Positions 15,968-23,742 of a DNA stretch of 64,000 bases are shown piece after piece. Source of the stretch: Caenimonas soli (GTDB lineage: Bacteria > Pseudomonadota > Gammaproteobacteria > Burkholderiales > Burkholderiaceae_C). Where the stretch lies: the NCBI RefSeq assembly GCF_013155545.1, contig NZ_JABJVV010000007.1, positions 248,001-312,000 of the forward strand. The letters run 5' to 3'. Position 1 is the stretch's first letter. Every line of letters starts with the position of its first letter. A program made the translations under genes and the position numbers. The notes under the pieces were generated by a model. That model worked only from the letters and a program-made list of their open reading frames with translations, did no database searches and was not told where the DNA came from.

Positions 15968-17371
15968 CTAGAAGTCACCCCCGCCGGACGCCAGGCTTTC
16001 GAAGCGCGTCATTTCCTTCAGGAACGCCAGCTTCACGGTACCGGTTGGCCCGTTACGCTGCTTGCTGATGATGATCTCGGTGACGCCGGGTTCCTTGGAG
16101 TCCTTGTTGTAATAGTCGTCACGGTAGATGAACATGATGACGTCGGCATCCTGCTCGATCGCGCCCGATTCGCGCAGATCGCTCATCATGGGCCGTTTGT
16201 CGGTGCGCGACTCCACGCCTCGGCTGAGCTGCGACAGCGCAATCACCGGGCACTGCAGTTCCTTGGCCAGCATCTTGAGGCCGCGCGAGATTTCACCGAC
16301 CGCGGTCGCGCGGTTCTCATCGTTCATGCTGCTGGACACGCTCATGAGCTGCAGGTAGTCCACCACGATCAGGCCCAGCTTGCCGCACTGGCGTGACAGT
16401 CGGCGCGCGTTGGCGCGCAGCTCGCTGGTGGTCAGGCCCGGGGTCTCGTCGATGTGCAGCGAGATATTGCGCAGCTTCTCGATCGCCTCCGTCAGGCGCG
16501 GCCACTCGGCGTCGGTGAGCTTGCCGGTGCGCAGGTGGCCCTGGTCGATGCGGCCAATCGAGCCGACGATACGCACGGCCAGCTGGCTGGCGCCCATTTC
16601 CATGGAGAACACGGCCACCGGCAGGCCTTCGTTCAGCGCCACGTGCTCGGCGATGTTGATCGCCAGCGCGGTCTTGCCCATGGATGGGCGCGCCGCCAGG
16701 ATGATCATGTCGCCGGCCTGCATGCCCGAGGTCATGCGATCCAGGTCGTAGAAGCCGGTGGGCACACCCGTGATGTCGTTCGGGTTGTCCGCCATCTCCT
16801 GCACGCGGTCCAGCAGCTGCACGACCAGGCTGTCCATCCCCTGGAAGCCCTGCTTCATGCGCGAGCCTTCCTCGCCGATGTTGAAGATCTTCTGTTCGGC
16901 TTCGTCGAGGATCTTGTCGACCGGCTTGCCTTGCGTGTTGAAGGCGGCGGTAGCGATCTCGTCGCTCGCACTCACCAGCTTGCGCAGGATCGAGCGCTCA
17001 CGCACGATCTCCGCGTATCGGCGAATATTGCTCGCACTGGGCACGTACTGCGCCAGCGAATTGAGGTAAGCCAGCCCCCCGATCTCTTCCGCCTTGCCGA
17101 GACCCTGCAGCTGCTCATAGACGGTGATGACGTCGGCCGGTTTGGTAGCGTTGATGAGCCCGCCGATCGACGCATAGATCAGCCGGTGCTCGTAGCGGTA
17201 GAAATCGCTGTCGGTGAGCAGGTCGCCGACGCGGTCCCAGGCGCCGTTGTCCAGCAGCAGGCCGCCCAGCACGCTGGATTCGGCTTCGATCGAGTGTGGC
17301 GGGACGCGCAGCTGCGCGATCTGATGGTCGCGAGAAAAATCGTCGCCGACGGAAGTGAGAACTGCGGACAT
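15968..17371 (-). CDS. dnaB: replicative DNA helicase DnaB
   Basis: 467 residues from the ATG at 17369-17371 (MSAVLTSVGDDFS), which has AAGGA four bases upstream; an in-frame GTG at 17392 would add 7 residues. N-terminal DnaB domain (RVPPHSIEAESSVLGGLLLDN), linker helix (YLNSLAQYVPSASNIRRYAEIV), and RecA-like motor with Walker A ARPSMGKTALAIN and LIVVDYLQLM, LSQLSRGVESR. It unwinds DNA at the replication fork as a hexamer. It follows the ribosomal protein operon but is separated from rplI by a terminator, so it probably also has its own promoter. Confidence 0.97.
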   Translation of the reverse strand: MSAVLTSVGDDFSRDHQIAQLRVPPHSIEAESSVLGGLLLDNGAWDRVGDLLTDSDFYRYEHRLIYASIGGLINATKPADVITVYEQLQGLGKAEEIGGLAYLNSLAQYVPSASNIRRYAEIVRERSILRKLVSASDEIATAAFNTQGKPVDKILDEAEQKIFNIGEEGSRMKQGFQGMDSLVVQLLDRVQEMADNPNDITGVPTGFYDLDRMTSGMQAGDMIILAARPSMGKTALAINIAEHVALNEGLPVAVFSMEMGASQLAVRIVGSIGRIDQGHLRTGKLTDAEWPRLTEAIEKLRNISLHIDETPGLTTSELRANARRLSRQCGKLGLIVVDYLQLMSVSSSMNDENRATAVGEISRGLKMLAKELQCPVIALSQLSRGVESRTDKRPMMSDLRESGAIEQDADVIMFIYRDDYYNKDSKEPGVTEIIISKQRNGPTGTVKLAFLKEMTRFESLASGGGDF

Positions 17372-17483
17372 TGATTCCTTGGGGATAGCCACGGATGCTA
17401 CGCCGAGCTCGGCCGGGCGTCATTGGATAAACCTGTGGATAAGACGTGGGTTTCCGGTGGGAGAGCCCCGGAAGCCTGTGGTC

Positions 17484-17509
17484 AAAAAGAAAAGCCGCCC
17501 GGAGGCGGC
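17484..17509 (-). terminator. terminator between rplI and dnaB
   Basis: On the minus strand GCCGCC-TCCG-GGCGGC followed by TTTTCTTTTT. It ends the rpsF-priB-rpsR-rplI transcript 20 bases after the rplI stop. Confidence 0.8.
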
Positions 17510-17529
17510 CTCTGCTGGCTGGCGTAGCT

Positions 17530-17982
17530 TTACGTCGTTTCGCCGAGCACGGTGACGTTGATTTCAACAACGACGTCCGTATGCAGTGCAACGCTGACGC
17601 TGCTGTCGCCAACGGTCTTGATCGGGCCATTGGGCATGCGCACCTGGGCCTTGGCGACCTTGTAGCCTTGCTTGTTAAGCTCTTCGGAAATATCGAAGTT
17701 GGTGACCGAGCCGAACAGGCGGCCGTCCACGCCGGCCTTCTGGGTCAGCTTGACGGTGGTGCCGGCGAGCTTTTCGCCCTGCTTCTGCATTTCTGCAAGC
17801 TTGGCGGCGGCAGCCTTTTCGAGTTCGACGCGCTTGGCTTCGAATTCGGCCTTGTTGGCTTCCGTGGCGCGGCGAGCGCGGCCTTGCGGGATCAGGAAGT
17901 TGCGGGCGTAGCCGTCCTTGACCTTGACGATTTCGCCGAGGTTACCGAGGTTGACGACCTTGTCGAGCAGAATGACTTGCAT
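17530..17982 (-). CDS. rplI: 50S ribosomal protein L9
   Basis: 150 residues, standard length. N-terminal signature [34 protein letters not shown], long central helix rich in Ala/Glu/Lys, and C-terminal domain. Binds 23S rRNA. Last gene of the rpsF-priB-rpsR-rplI operon, 12 bases after rpsR. Confidence 0.99.
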   Translation of the reverse strand: MQVILLDKVVNLGNLGEIVKVKDGYARNFLIPQGRARRATEANKAEFEAKRVELEKAAAAKLAEMQKQGEKLAGTTVKLTQKAGVDGRLFGSVTNFDISEELNKQGYKVAKAQVRMPNGPIKTVGDSSVSVALHTDVVVEINVTVLGETT

Positions 17983-17994
17983 GTTGTTCGCCCC

Positions 17995-18276
17995 TTAGAT
18001 GCGGTGCTGGTCGCTGTACGGGACCAGGGCCAGGAAGCGCGCGCGCTTGATGGCGGTGTTGAGCTGGCGCTGGTAGATCGCGCGGGTGCCGGTGAGGCGG
18101 GCCGGGATGATCTTGCCGTTTTCAGCGATGAAATCGCGCAGGGTGTCGACGTCCTTGTAGTCGATTTCCTCGACGCCGGCGACGGTGAAGCGGCAGAAGC
18201 GCTTGCGCTTGAACAGCAGCGACTGGGTGTTGCGCTTCGGACGCTTGTCCTTGTTGAATTTCTTGAACGTGGCCAT
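17995..18276 (-). CDS. rpsR: 30S ribosomal protein S18
   Basis: 93 residues. Core motif [23 protein letters not shown] and [22 protein letters not shown]-terminal [13 protein letters not shown]. Pairs with S6 on the 30S platform. Starts 16 bases after priB. Confidence 0.99.
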   Translation of the reverse strand: MATFKKFNKDKRPKRNTQSLLFKRKRFCRFTVAGVEEIDYKDVDTLRDFIAENGKIIPARLTGTRAIYQRQLNTAIKRARFLALVPYSDQHRI

Positions 18277-18292
18277 GTGGGACCTCTTTCGA

Positions 18293-18583
18293 TTAACTGA
18301 TCTGAACGAATGACTGGATATGGAGCACGGGGTGCTTGCCGTTGCGGGGTGTCGCCAGGAATCCGGTGAACTTCCAGCTGCTGCCTAGGGCCTGCTTGCC
18401 GAGGGTTTCGGCCACGCTGCCAAAGGCCACTGCCTTGATCGCCGCCTTGACTTGCCTCACCTGCCCTGCTTCGGTGATCTCGGACTCGTGTTCGAGACTG
18501 AAATCCAGGGCCGGAAGTCCGGCAGGTGTGTATCGCAAGGCGCTGGCCTGCGCGATACAGGCGCTCAAGACAAGCTGGTTCAC
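18293..18583 (-). CDS. priB: primosomal replication protein N (PriB)
   Basis: 96 residues, GTG start at 18581-18583. Single OB-fold: [33 protein letters not shown] and [12 protein letters not shown] small ssDNA-binding protein in PriA-dependent replication restart. Its place between rpsF and rpsR is the classic beta/gamma-proteobacterial arrangement and supports the call. Confidence 0.93.
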   Translation of the reverse strand: MNQLVLSACIAQASALRYTPAGLPALDFSLEHESEITEAGQVRQVKAAIKAVAFGSVAETLGKQALGSSWKFTGFLATPRNGKHPVLHIQSFVQIS

Positions 18584-18602
18584 TGCTTGCCGGCGGTCAC
18601 CA

Positions 18603-18971
18603 TCAGCTGTTGGCGTACTCCGCCTGCTGGGCCTTGCGGGCCTCTTCGCGTTCGACGGTCTTCATCATAGAAGACGGGCCGGTGTCGGCCTTCTTCCTGA
18701 CGACCGTCAGGTGGCGCAGCACGGCGTCGTTGAAGCGGAATGCATGCTCCAGTTCGGCCATCACGGGCTGGTCGGCCTCGATGTTCACGCACAGGTAGTG
18801 GGCCTTGGCGAGCTTGTTGATCTGGTAGGCCAGCTGGCGGCGCCCCCAGTCTTCGACACGGTGCACTTTACCGCCGCCGGCGGTGATCATGCCCTTGTAG
18901 CGCTCCAGCATGGCCGGAACCTGTTCGCTCTGGTCCGGGTGGATCAGCAAGATGATTTCGTAATGACGCAT
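18603..18971 (-). CDS. rpsF: 30S ribosomal protein S6
   Basis: 122 residues from the ATG at 18969-18971 ([18 protein letters not shown]); ten codons of upstream open frame are not part of the family. Motif [21 protein letters not shown] is typical. The C-terminal tail is charged. First gene of the operon with priB, rpsR and rplI. Confidence 0.98.
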   Translation of the reverse strand: MRHYEIILLIHPDQSEQVPAMLERYKGMITAGGGKVHRVEDWGRRQLAYQINKLAKAHYLCVNIEADQPVMAELEHAFRFNDAVLRHLTVVRKKADTGPSSMMKTVEREEARKAQQAEYANS

Positions 18972-19122
18972 ATGGCTCCTTGAGGGTGGAATTGCAGCCA
19001 CCCACGGCGTCGGACGTGGTGTGGCAAGGAAAGCCCGCGATTATAGCAGAGGGCGCCGAGACGGCCGGGCCAAGGTCCGCTGGCTCGCTGGCGTCCCATG
19101 GTGGCTTTTGCGATGATGTCGC

Positions 19123-19536
19123 ATGAGCCTCCTTCGCCCGAATCCGATGAATTCCAGGATGGCCGAGGGCGTGGGACGGGTCGGTTTCCGGAAGTGGTAT
19201 GAGCGGGAACTGCTGTCCAGTCACGCTTATCTGGTGCTGGCCTTTCTGAGCGTGATCGGCCTGATCGGTAGCATGGAAGCTTTCGGCTTGGGTTCCAACT
19301 ACGACAAGGTCACGAATGTCGTGTCCATCGTCGTTTGCGCCGTGGTGGGCGCCTGGTCATTGCGCCGTTATCTTTTCCTTCTAATGCGTGCTGAAGAAGT
19401 GGCGAACCAGGCCAATTGCTCAGCCTGTGGCGAGTATGGGCGCTTCACGGTCGTAGGGGAAGACAGAAGCCGTGCCGAAACCGAAGTTCGCTGCCGCAAG
19501 TGTTCCCATCGGTGGACGATCAGCGTCATCGACTGA
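19123..19536 (+). CDS. hypothetical membrane protein with C-terminal zinc-ribbon-like motif
   Basis: 137 residues, family not recognised. Two predicted membrane segments (about 35-52 and 64-88) are followed by a short tail with two cysteine pairs: Cys99/Cys102 (CSAC) and Cys124/Cys127 (CRKC), the spacing of a zinc ribbon, ending HRWTISVID. The tail probably faces the cytosol. The gene is divergent from rpsF and convergent with the symporter gene, from which it is separated by a terminator. An alternative start is Met9. A zinc-dependent folding or redox role can only be guessed. Confidence 0.65.
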   Translation: MSLLRPNPMNSRMAEGVGRVGFRKWYERELLSSHAYLVLAFLSVIGLIGSMEAFGLGSNYDKVTNVVSIVVCAVVGAWSLRRYLFLLMRAEEVANQANCSACGEYGRFTVVGEDRSRAETEVRCRKCSHRWTISVID

Positions 19537-19546
19537 ACCGCGACGT

Positions 19547-19580
19547 GAAAAAGCCGCCTGGGCCGAAGGCCGAGGCGGCT
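19547..19580 (-). terminator. terminator of the DUF4212-symporter operon
   Basis: On the minus strand AGCCGCCT (19573-19580) pairs with AGGCGGCT (19552-19559) and is followed by a T run (19547-19551). The middle can pair further (CGGCC/GGCC). It lies 53 bases after the symporter stop. Confidence 0.8.
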
Positions 19581-19632
19581 GGAAGCTGGAAGAAGGCTGT
19601 TTCAGCTCGTCGGAACGGCGCCTTTTGCTATC

Positions 19633-21777
19633 TTACGTGGCCAAGCCGTGGATCTTGCTCTTGGCGGTGCCTTTCAGGCTGGGATAGCGCACGTGCTCCA
19701 CCAAGTCCTGGATCCGGGCGTTGGGGGCGGGCGTCACCAGGCTGACCAGGATGATGACCGCGAAGCCTAGCGGCACGCCGAACACCCCTGCCGAGATGGG
19801 CTGGATGCCCCACCAGAGTTCGATGGGCGAAGTCACGCCGAACACCCCGCGCAGCCAGGGCTGCGTCATCACCATGTAGTAGAGCGTGACTCCTAGGCCG
19901 GCCATCATGCCCAGCGACGCGGCGATGCCCGTGGCTCGTTTCCAGAAGATACCCAGGACCAGTGCCGGGAAGAACGACGCCGCCGCGAAGGAGAACGCCG
20001 CCGACACCAGGAACAAGATGTCCGCCGGTTTTTGCGCCGCAACCGCCGCAGCCGCGAGGGCCACTACCAGCAGCAGCATCTTGGACAGCGTCACCCGCCG
20101 TGCCGTGGAGGCATTCGGGTCGATCATCTTGTAGTACAGATCGTGGCTGAGGGCGTTGGCGATGGTCAGCAGCAGGCCGTCGGCAGTTGACAGCGCGGCT
20201 GCCAGGCCGCCGGCGGCCACCAGGCCGGAGATCACATAGGGCAGCCCACCGATTTCCGGGGTGGCCAGCACGACGATGTCGCCGCCGATGGTGATTTCGC
20301 CGATCTGCAGGATGCCGTCCTTGTTGAGGTCCACCACGTTCAGCAGGGTCGGGTCTACGCGCTGCCAGCTGGCGATCCACGCCGGTAGCTTGTCGAATGG
20401 TGTTCCCACCAGGACGTTGAACACCTCGTACTTCACCAGCACGGCCAGGGTCGGGGCCGTGAAATACAGCAGGAAGATGAAAAACAGCGACCAGGTCACC
20501 GAGTCCCGCGCTTCTTTCACGCTGGGGGTCGTGTAGTACCGCATCAGGATGTGCGGCAACGCCGCGGTGCCCACCATCAGGCAGAAGATCAGGGCCAGGA
20601 AGTTTCGCCGGGAGGTGTCGAAGGCGTCCTTGGCCTTGGGGTCGCCGTTCGGGTCGCCGGCGAACTGCTGCGCGTGGCGCGGCATGCCGCCCAACGGCTT
20701 GGCCCGGTTTTCTGCGGCGGTCTTGGCCGCGGTCCAGGTCTTCCTTGCCGCGGCCTCGTCCTTCGGCACCGCCGCAAGTTCCTTCTCGGCCGCCGTCAGC
20801 TGCGACGCCAAGGCGTTGTTGGCCTTGAGGTCGGCAACCTTCTTCTCTGCGGCAGCCCGGTCGGCAGCGAGGGCCGTCTTCGGGTCCTTCAGCTTTTCAC
20901 CCAGCGCCGCAGCGCGATCCGAATAGACCTTGATGACTTCCAGCTCCTTCGGATCCTTCATCAGCACGGCTTCTCGCGCGGTGACCTGCTCTAGCTTGTA
21001 CCCGTAAACCACTTGCGGAACCGGGACGTTGCTTTGCTTCATGCCCAACCAGATCACCGGGATCATGTAAGCAATGATCAGGATGATGTATTGCGCAACC
21101 TGAGTCCAGGTTACAGCGCGCATCCCGCCGAGGAACGAACACACCAAGATGCCGCCGAGGCCCAGGAAAATCCCGATCTCGAAGGCCACGCCCGTCAGCC
21201 GGGTGGTGATGATGCCCACGCCGTAGATCTGCGCCACCACATAGGTGAAGGAACACAGGATGGCCGCCACGATGCCTATGAAGCGCGGCAGGTTGCCGCC
21301 GTAGCGCTCGCCCAAGAAGTCGGGGATGGTGAACTGCCCGAATTTGCGCAGGTAGGGCGCGAGGAAAAGCGCGACCAGGCAGTAGCCGCCGGTCCAGCCC
21401 ATGATGAAGGCCAGGCCGCTGTAGCCAGTGAGGTACAAAGTGCCCGCCATGCCGATGAACGACGCGGCCGACATCCAGTCCGCCCCCGTGGCCATGCCGT
21501 TGTAGACGGCAGGGACGCGGCGACCGGCGACGTAGTATTCGGCGGCGTCCGTGGTCCGGCTCATGATGCCGATGCCGGCATACAAGCCGATGGTGGCAAG
21601 CAGGAAGATGAAACCGATCCACTCGCGTTTCAGCCCGAATTGCTCCAGGATGGCCAGCACGATCACGAAGGCGATGAATCCGCCCGTGTAGAACGCGTAG
21701 ACCTTGTTGAGTTGTTTGCGAAACGCCGCATTGGCGGCGGTGCCGGTGGCATTGGTGGAAGGTGAGAGCATGGCCAT
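19633..21777 (-). CDS. long sodium:solute symporter, VC_2705 subfamily (acetate/carboxylate-type)
   Basis: 714-residue SSS-family transporter, start ATG 21775-21777 two bases after the DUF4212 stop. About 13 membrane segments; SSS landmarks AGRRVPAVYNGMATGADWMSAASF (84-107), GWTGGYCLVALFLAPYLRK, FTYVVAQIYGVGIITTRL, and the sodium-site helix GGLAAALSTADGLLLTIANAL (523-543). Two insertions set it apart: a charged coiled-coil-like stretch at about 255-390, and a canonical EF-hand loop D483-L-N-K-D-G-I-L-Q-I-G-E494 just before TM8. Substrate is probably a short carboxylate such as acetate or pyruvate; ppsA two genes beyond its paralogue supports this, but it is inference. Confidence 0.9.
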   Translation of the reverse strand: MAMLSPSTNATGTAANAAFRKQLNKVYAFYTGGFIAFVIVLAILEQFGLKREWIGFIFLLATIGLYAGIGIMSRTTDAAEYYVAGRRVPAVYNGMATGADWMSAASFIGMAGTLYLTGYSGLAFIMGWTGGYCLVALFLAPYLRKFGQFTIPDFLGERYGGNLPRFIGIVAAILCSFTYVVAQIYGVGIITTRLTGVAFEIGIFLGLGGILVCSFLGGMRAVTWTQVAQYIILIIAYMIPVIWLGMKQSNVPVPQVVYGYKLEQVTAREAVLMKDPKELEVIKVYSDRAAALGEKLKDPKTALAADRAAAEKKVADLKANNALASQLTAAEKELAAVPKDEAAARKTWTAAKTAAENRAKPLGGMPRHAQQFAGDPNGDPKAKDAFDTSRRNFLALIFCLMVGTAALPHILMRYYTTPSVKEARDSVTWSLFFIFLLYFTAPTLAVLVKYEVFNVLVGTPFDKLPAWIASWQRVDPTLLNVVDLNKDGILQIGEITIGGDIVVLATPEIGGLPYVISGLVAAGGLAAALSTADGLLLTIANALSHDLYYKMIDPNASTARRVTLSKMLLLVVALAAAAVAAQKPADILFLVSAAFSFAAASFFPALVLGIFWKRATGIAASLGMMAGLGVTLYYMVMTQPWLRGVFGVTSPIELWWGIQPISAGVFGVPLGFAVIILVSLVTPAPNARIQDLVEHVRYPSLKGTAKSKIHGLAT

Positions 21778-21779
21778 GG

Positions 21780-22037
21780 TTATTCCTCCTCGGCGACGCC
21801 GAATTCCTGGTCCAGCTTGTTCATGTAGCGAGCGTAGTACCAGATGATCAGTACATAGATGATCAGTGCACCCTGAGCGCCCATCCAGAAGCTGAAGGGC
21901 CAACCGAAAAAGCGGAAGTTCAGGTCGCGGGCCATGTAGCCCACCACATAGGTCACCACGAACCATATAGCCATCAGGATGGCCGTGATGGTCAGGTTTT
22001 TCCGCCAGTACAGGCGGTGCCTTTCAGTTAGTTGCAT
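21780..22037 (-). CDS. DUF4212 small membrane subunit of sodium:solute symporter
   Basis: 85 residues with two membrane helices (LTITAILMAIWFVVTYVVGYM and SFWMGAQGALIIYVLIIWYYARYM), DUF4212 signature WRKNL and FRFFGWPFSFWM. The ATG at 22035-22037 has a GGAGA site; the longer frame upstream is not conserved-looking. Family members always precede the long symporters, and here the stop is 2 bases before the symporter start, so the pair is translationally coupled and probably forms one complex. Confidence 0.92.
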   Translation of the reverse strand: MQLTERHRLYWRKNLTITAILMAIWFVVTYVVGYMARDLNFRFFGWPFSFWMGAQGALIIYVLIIWYYARYMNKLDQEFGVAEEE

Positions 22038-22145
22038 GCCATTGTCTCCTTTGAACCCTTTAGCGGTCCTGGTTAGCTGCCACTCAGCGACCCTCCACCA
22101 CGAATGCAGTGGCCTGCAACGGGTCACACCTCGCAAAGTACCCTC

Positions 22146-22721
22146 TCAGCTGGCGGGCGAGACAAAAATACCCGTCTCGCGTTCCAGCTGGGCGGCCACT
22201 TTGGGCTCGAACTTCTTGAGGTGCCGGATGATTTTCCGGGCCTCATCGGGTTCGTGCCGGTCCACATGGACCCGGGCAAGCTGATACCAGCCGTACGGGC
22301 TCATGGGTTGCAATTGGGTGTTCTTCTTGAGGGCCACGACGGCTTCATCGAAGCGCTCCAGCCTGATCAAGGCCAGGCCCAGCCCATACCAGGCGCGGTC
22401 CAGTTCGGGGGCCAGTTCTGTAGCGCGCCGCAAAGCGGCTTCGGACTGTTCGTAGTCGCCCAGTTCCTCGAGGACGAAACCGTAGTTGAACCAATGCTTG
22501 CCGTCGGTCGGCTCGATCTCGAGGAGCTGCTTTAGGGTCTGGGCCGCGGCGCGCCGTTTTCCGAGCTGCGCCTGGAGATGCCCCTTACTCGCCAGAAAAT
22601 AGGGATCGCTCGGGAATTCAGCCAGCGCGGACTCGAACAGGGCAAGCGCGGATTCACGCCGGCCGGCCACCAGCAACGCCAGGGCGGTCCACTTCACGCC
22701 GCGACGGCGCAGGCTTTGCAT
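22146..22721 (-). CDS. tetratricopeptide repeat protein
   Basis: 191 residues from the ATG at 22719-22721, which overlaps the preceding stop as TAATG; the longer open frame upstream is the wrong frame of the neighbouring gene. TPR units are visible, for example ALALFESALAEFPSDPYFLASKGHLQAQLGK and SEAALRRATELAPELDRAWYGLGLALIRLERFDEAVVALKKNTQLQP. No signal peptide; a short hydrophobic N-terminus (WTALALLVAG) may begin the first repeat. Probably a scaffold for the adjacent membrane proteins, function unknown. Confidence 0.85.
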   Translation of the reverse strand: MQSLRRRGVKWTALALLVAGRRESALALFESALAEFPSDPYFLASKGHLQAQLGKRRAAAQTLKQLLEIEPTDGKHWFNYGFVLEELGDYEQSEAALRRATELAPELDRAWYGLGLALIRLERFDEAVVALKKNTQLQPMSPYGWYQLARVHVDRHEPDEARKIIRHLKKFEPKVAAQLERETGIFVSPAS

Positions 22722-23017
22722 TATTTGCACAGCTCCACCCCGATCCGGACGCAGATGTTGATCTTCGCCACCGTAGCTGCGATCCAGACGAAGGACATGA
22801 GCAGGAACGCCACGAGAGGCACGTGGCGGTCGATGACGATCTTGGGAGTGACCAGGCGCGTCGCCGTCACGAACGGGCGGGTTAGCACTTGAAGCAGCTG
22901 GTAGAACAGATTCTGCTCTTTCTTGGCCCCGGCGAGCAGGCCAAGCAGCCACTGACCAGCCATGGCCAGAAGCGCGATTTCGGCCAAGAGCTTGACGATG
23001 CTGACCAGCGTTAGCAA
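22721..23017 (-). CDS. small two-helix membrane protein, YggT-like
   Basis: 98 residues: an N-terminal helix (VKLLAEIALLAMAGQWLLGLLAG), a central amphipathic part with RPFVTATRLVTP, and a second helix (VPLVAFLLMSFVWIAATVA). The RPF...P pattern and two-helix layout recall half of a YggT protein, but the match is loose. It overlaps the TPR gene by one base, so the two are coupled. The 223-base stretch upstream (23018-23241) shows no gene. Confidence 0.65.
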   Translation of the reverse strand: MLTLVSIVKLLAEIALLAMAGQWLLGLLAGAKKEQNLFYQLLQVLTRPFVTATRLVTPKIVIDRHVPLVAFLLMSFVWIAATVAKINICVRIGVELCK

Positions 23018-23241
23018 CCTGTCTCCACTTTTTTGCGTTCATGCATGGTTCAAATCATGGCTTACTCATTCCTTACAACGGAGCCGGCTCGGACGTAAAC
23101 CCCCTCAGGGATTACCCGTCTGCGGCGGGCGAGGGATCGTTGCGCGTTTGCACTGCAGCCTATGACTGAGGTGAGACTCCCACTCGACGGCTGCAGGTCA
23201 TCTACTTACACTGAACTGACAAAACATTCGGGGGCAACGTG

Positions 23242-23742
23242 ATGCAGAAGAACCTCGTCTATCACAAGTCGGCCAAAGGCACGGAAGCCATCTCGACGCG
23301 CCAGCACGGGTTGACTCCCAAACTGCGCTCGATGCTGATACTGGTCGACGGCAAGCGGAGCTTAGAGGATCTGGCCAAACTTTCCCAGCTGAACGACACC
23401 GAGCAGTTGTTGGGCCACTTGCTTGATCAGGGCTTCATCGAACCTGGGGCAGCCGCGGTGCCCATTGCTCCCGTCTCGTCCGCCCCCGCCCCGCTTGCGG
23501 CCGCCACCGGGCAGCGCGCGACCAGCCTGACGGAAGCTCAGCGCTTCGCGGTGCGCCGGCTGACGGACGTCATGGGACCGAACGCCGAGGAGCTTTGCCT
23601 GCGAATAGAGGCGGCGCGTAACGTCCATGATTTGCAGGTGGCCGTGGCAAGGGCTGAAGGCACATTGCGCCAATTCGTCAATTCGCACACCGCGGCGCAG
23701 TTCATGGCCGACATCCAGGCCCACATGCCCGCGGCCTCCTAG
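23242..23742 (+). CDS. conserved hypothetical protein, possible N-terminal winged helix
   Basis: 166 residues from ATG 23242 (a GTG immediately before is an alternative). The N-terminal 65 residues (GLTPKLRSMLILVDGKRSLEDLAKLSQLNDTEQLLGHLLDQGFIE) look like a small winged-helix or HTH-like helical domain, then an Ala/Pro linker (75-95), then a helical C-terminal domain (RRLTDVMGPNAEELCLRIEAARNVHDLQVAVARAEGTLRQFV). No known family is recognised. It is the only plus-strand gene in the symporter cluster and shares a CTAG with the symporter stop (convergent 4-base overlap). Confidence 0.7.
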   Translation: MQKNLVYHKSAKGTEAISTRQHGLTPKLRSMLILVDGKRSLEDLAKLSQLNDTEQLLGHLLDQGFIEPGAAAVPIAPVSSAPAPLAAATGQRATSLTEAQRFAVRRLTDVMGPNAEELCLRIEAARNVHDLQVAVARAEGTLRQFVNSHTAAQFMADIQAHMPAAS

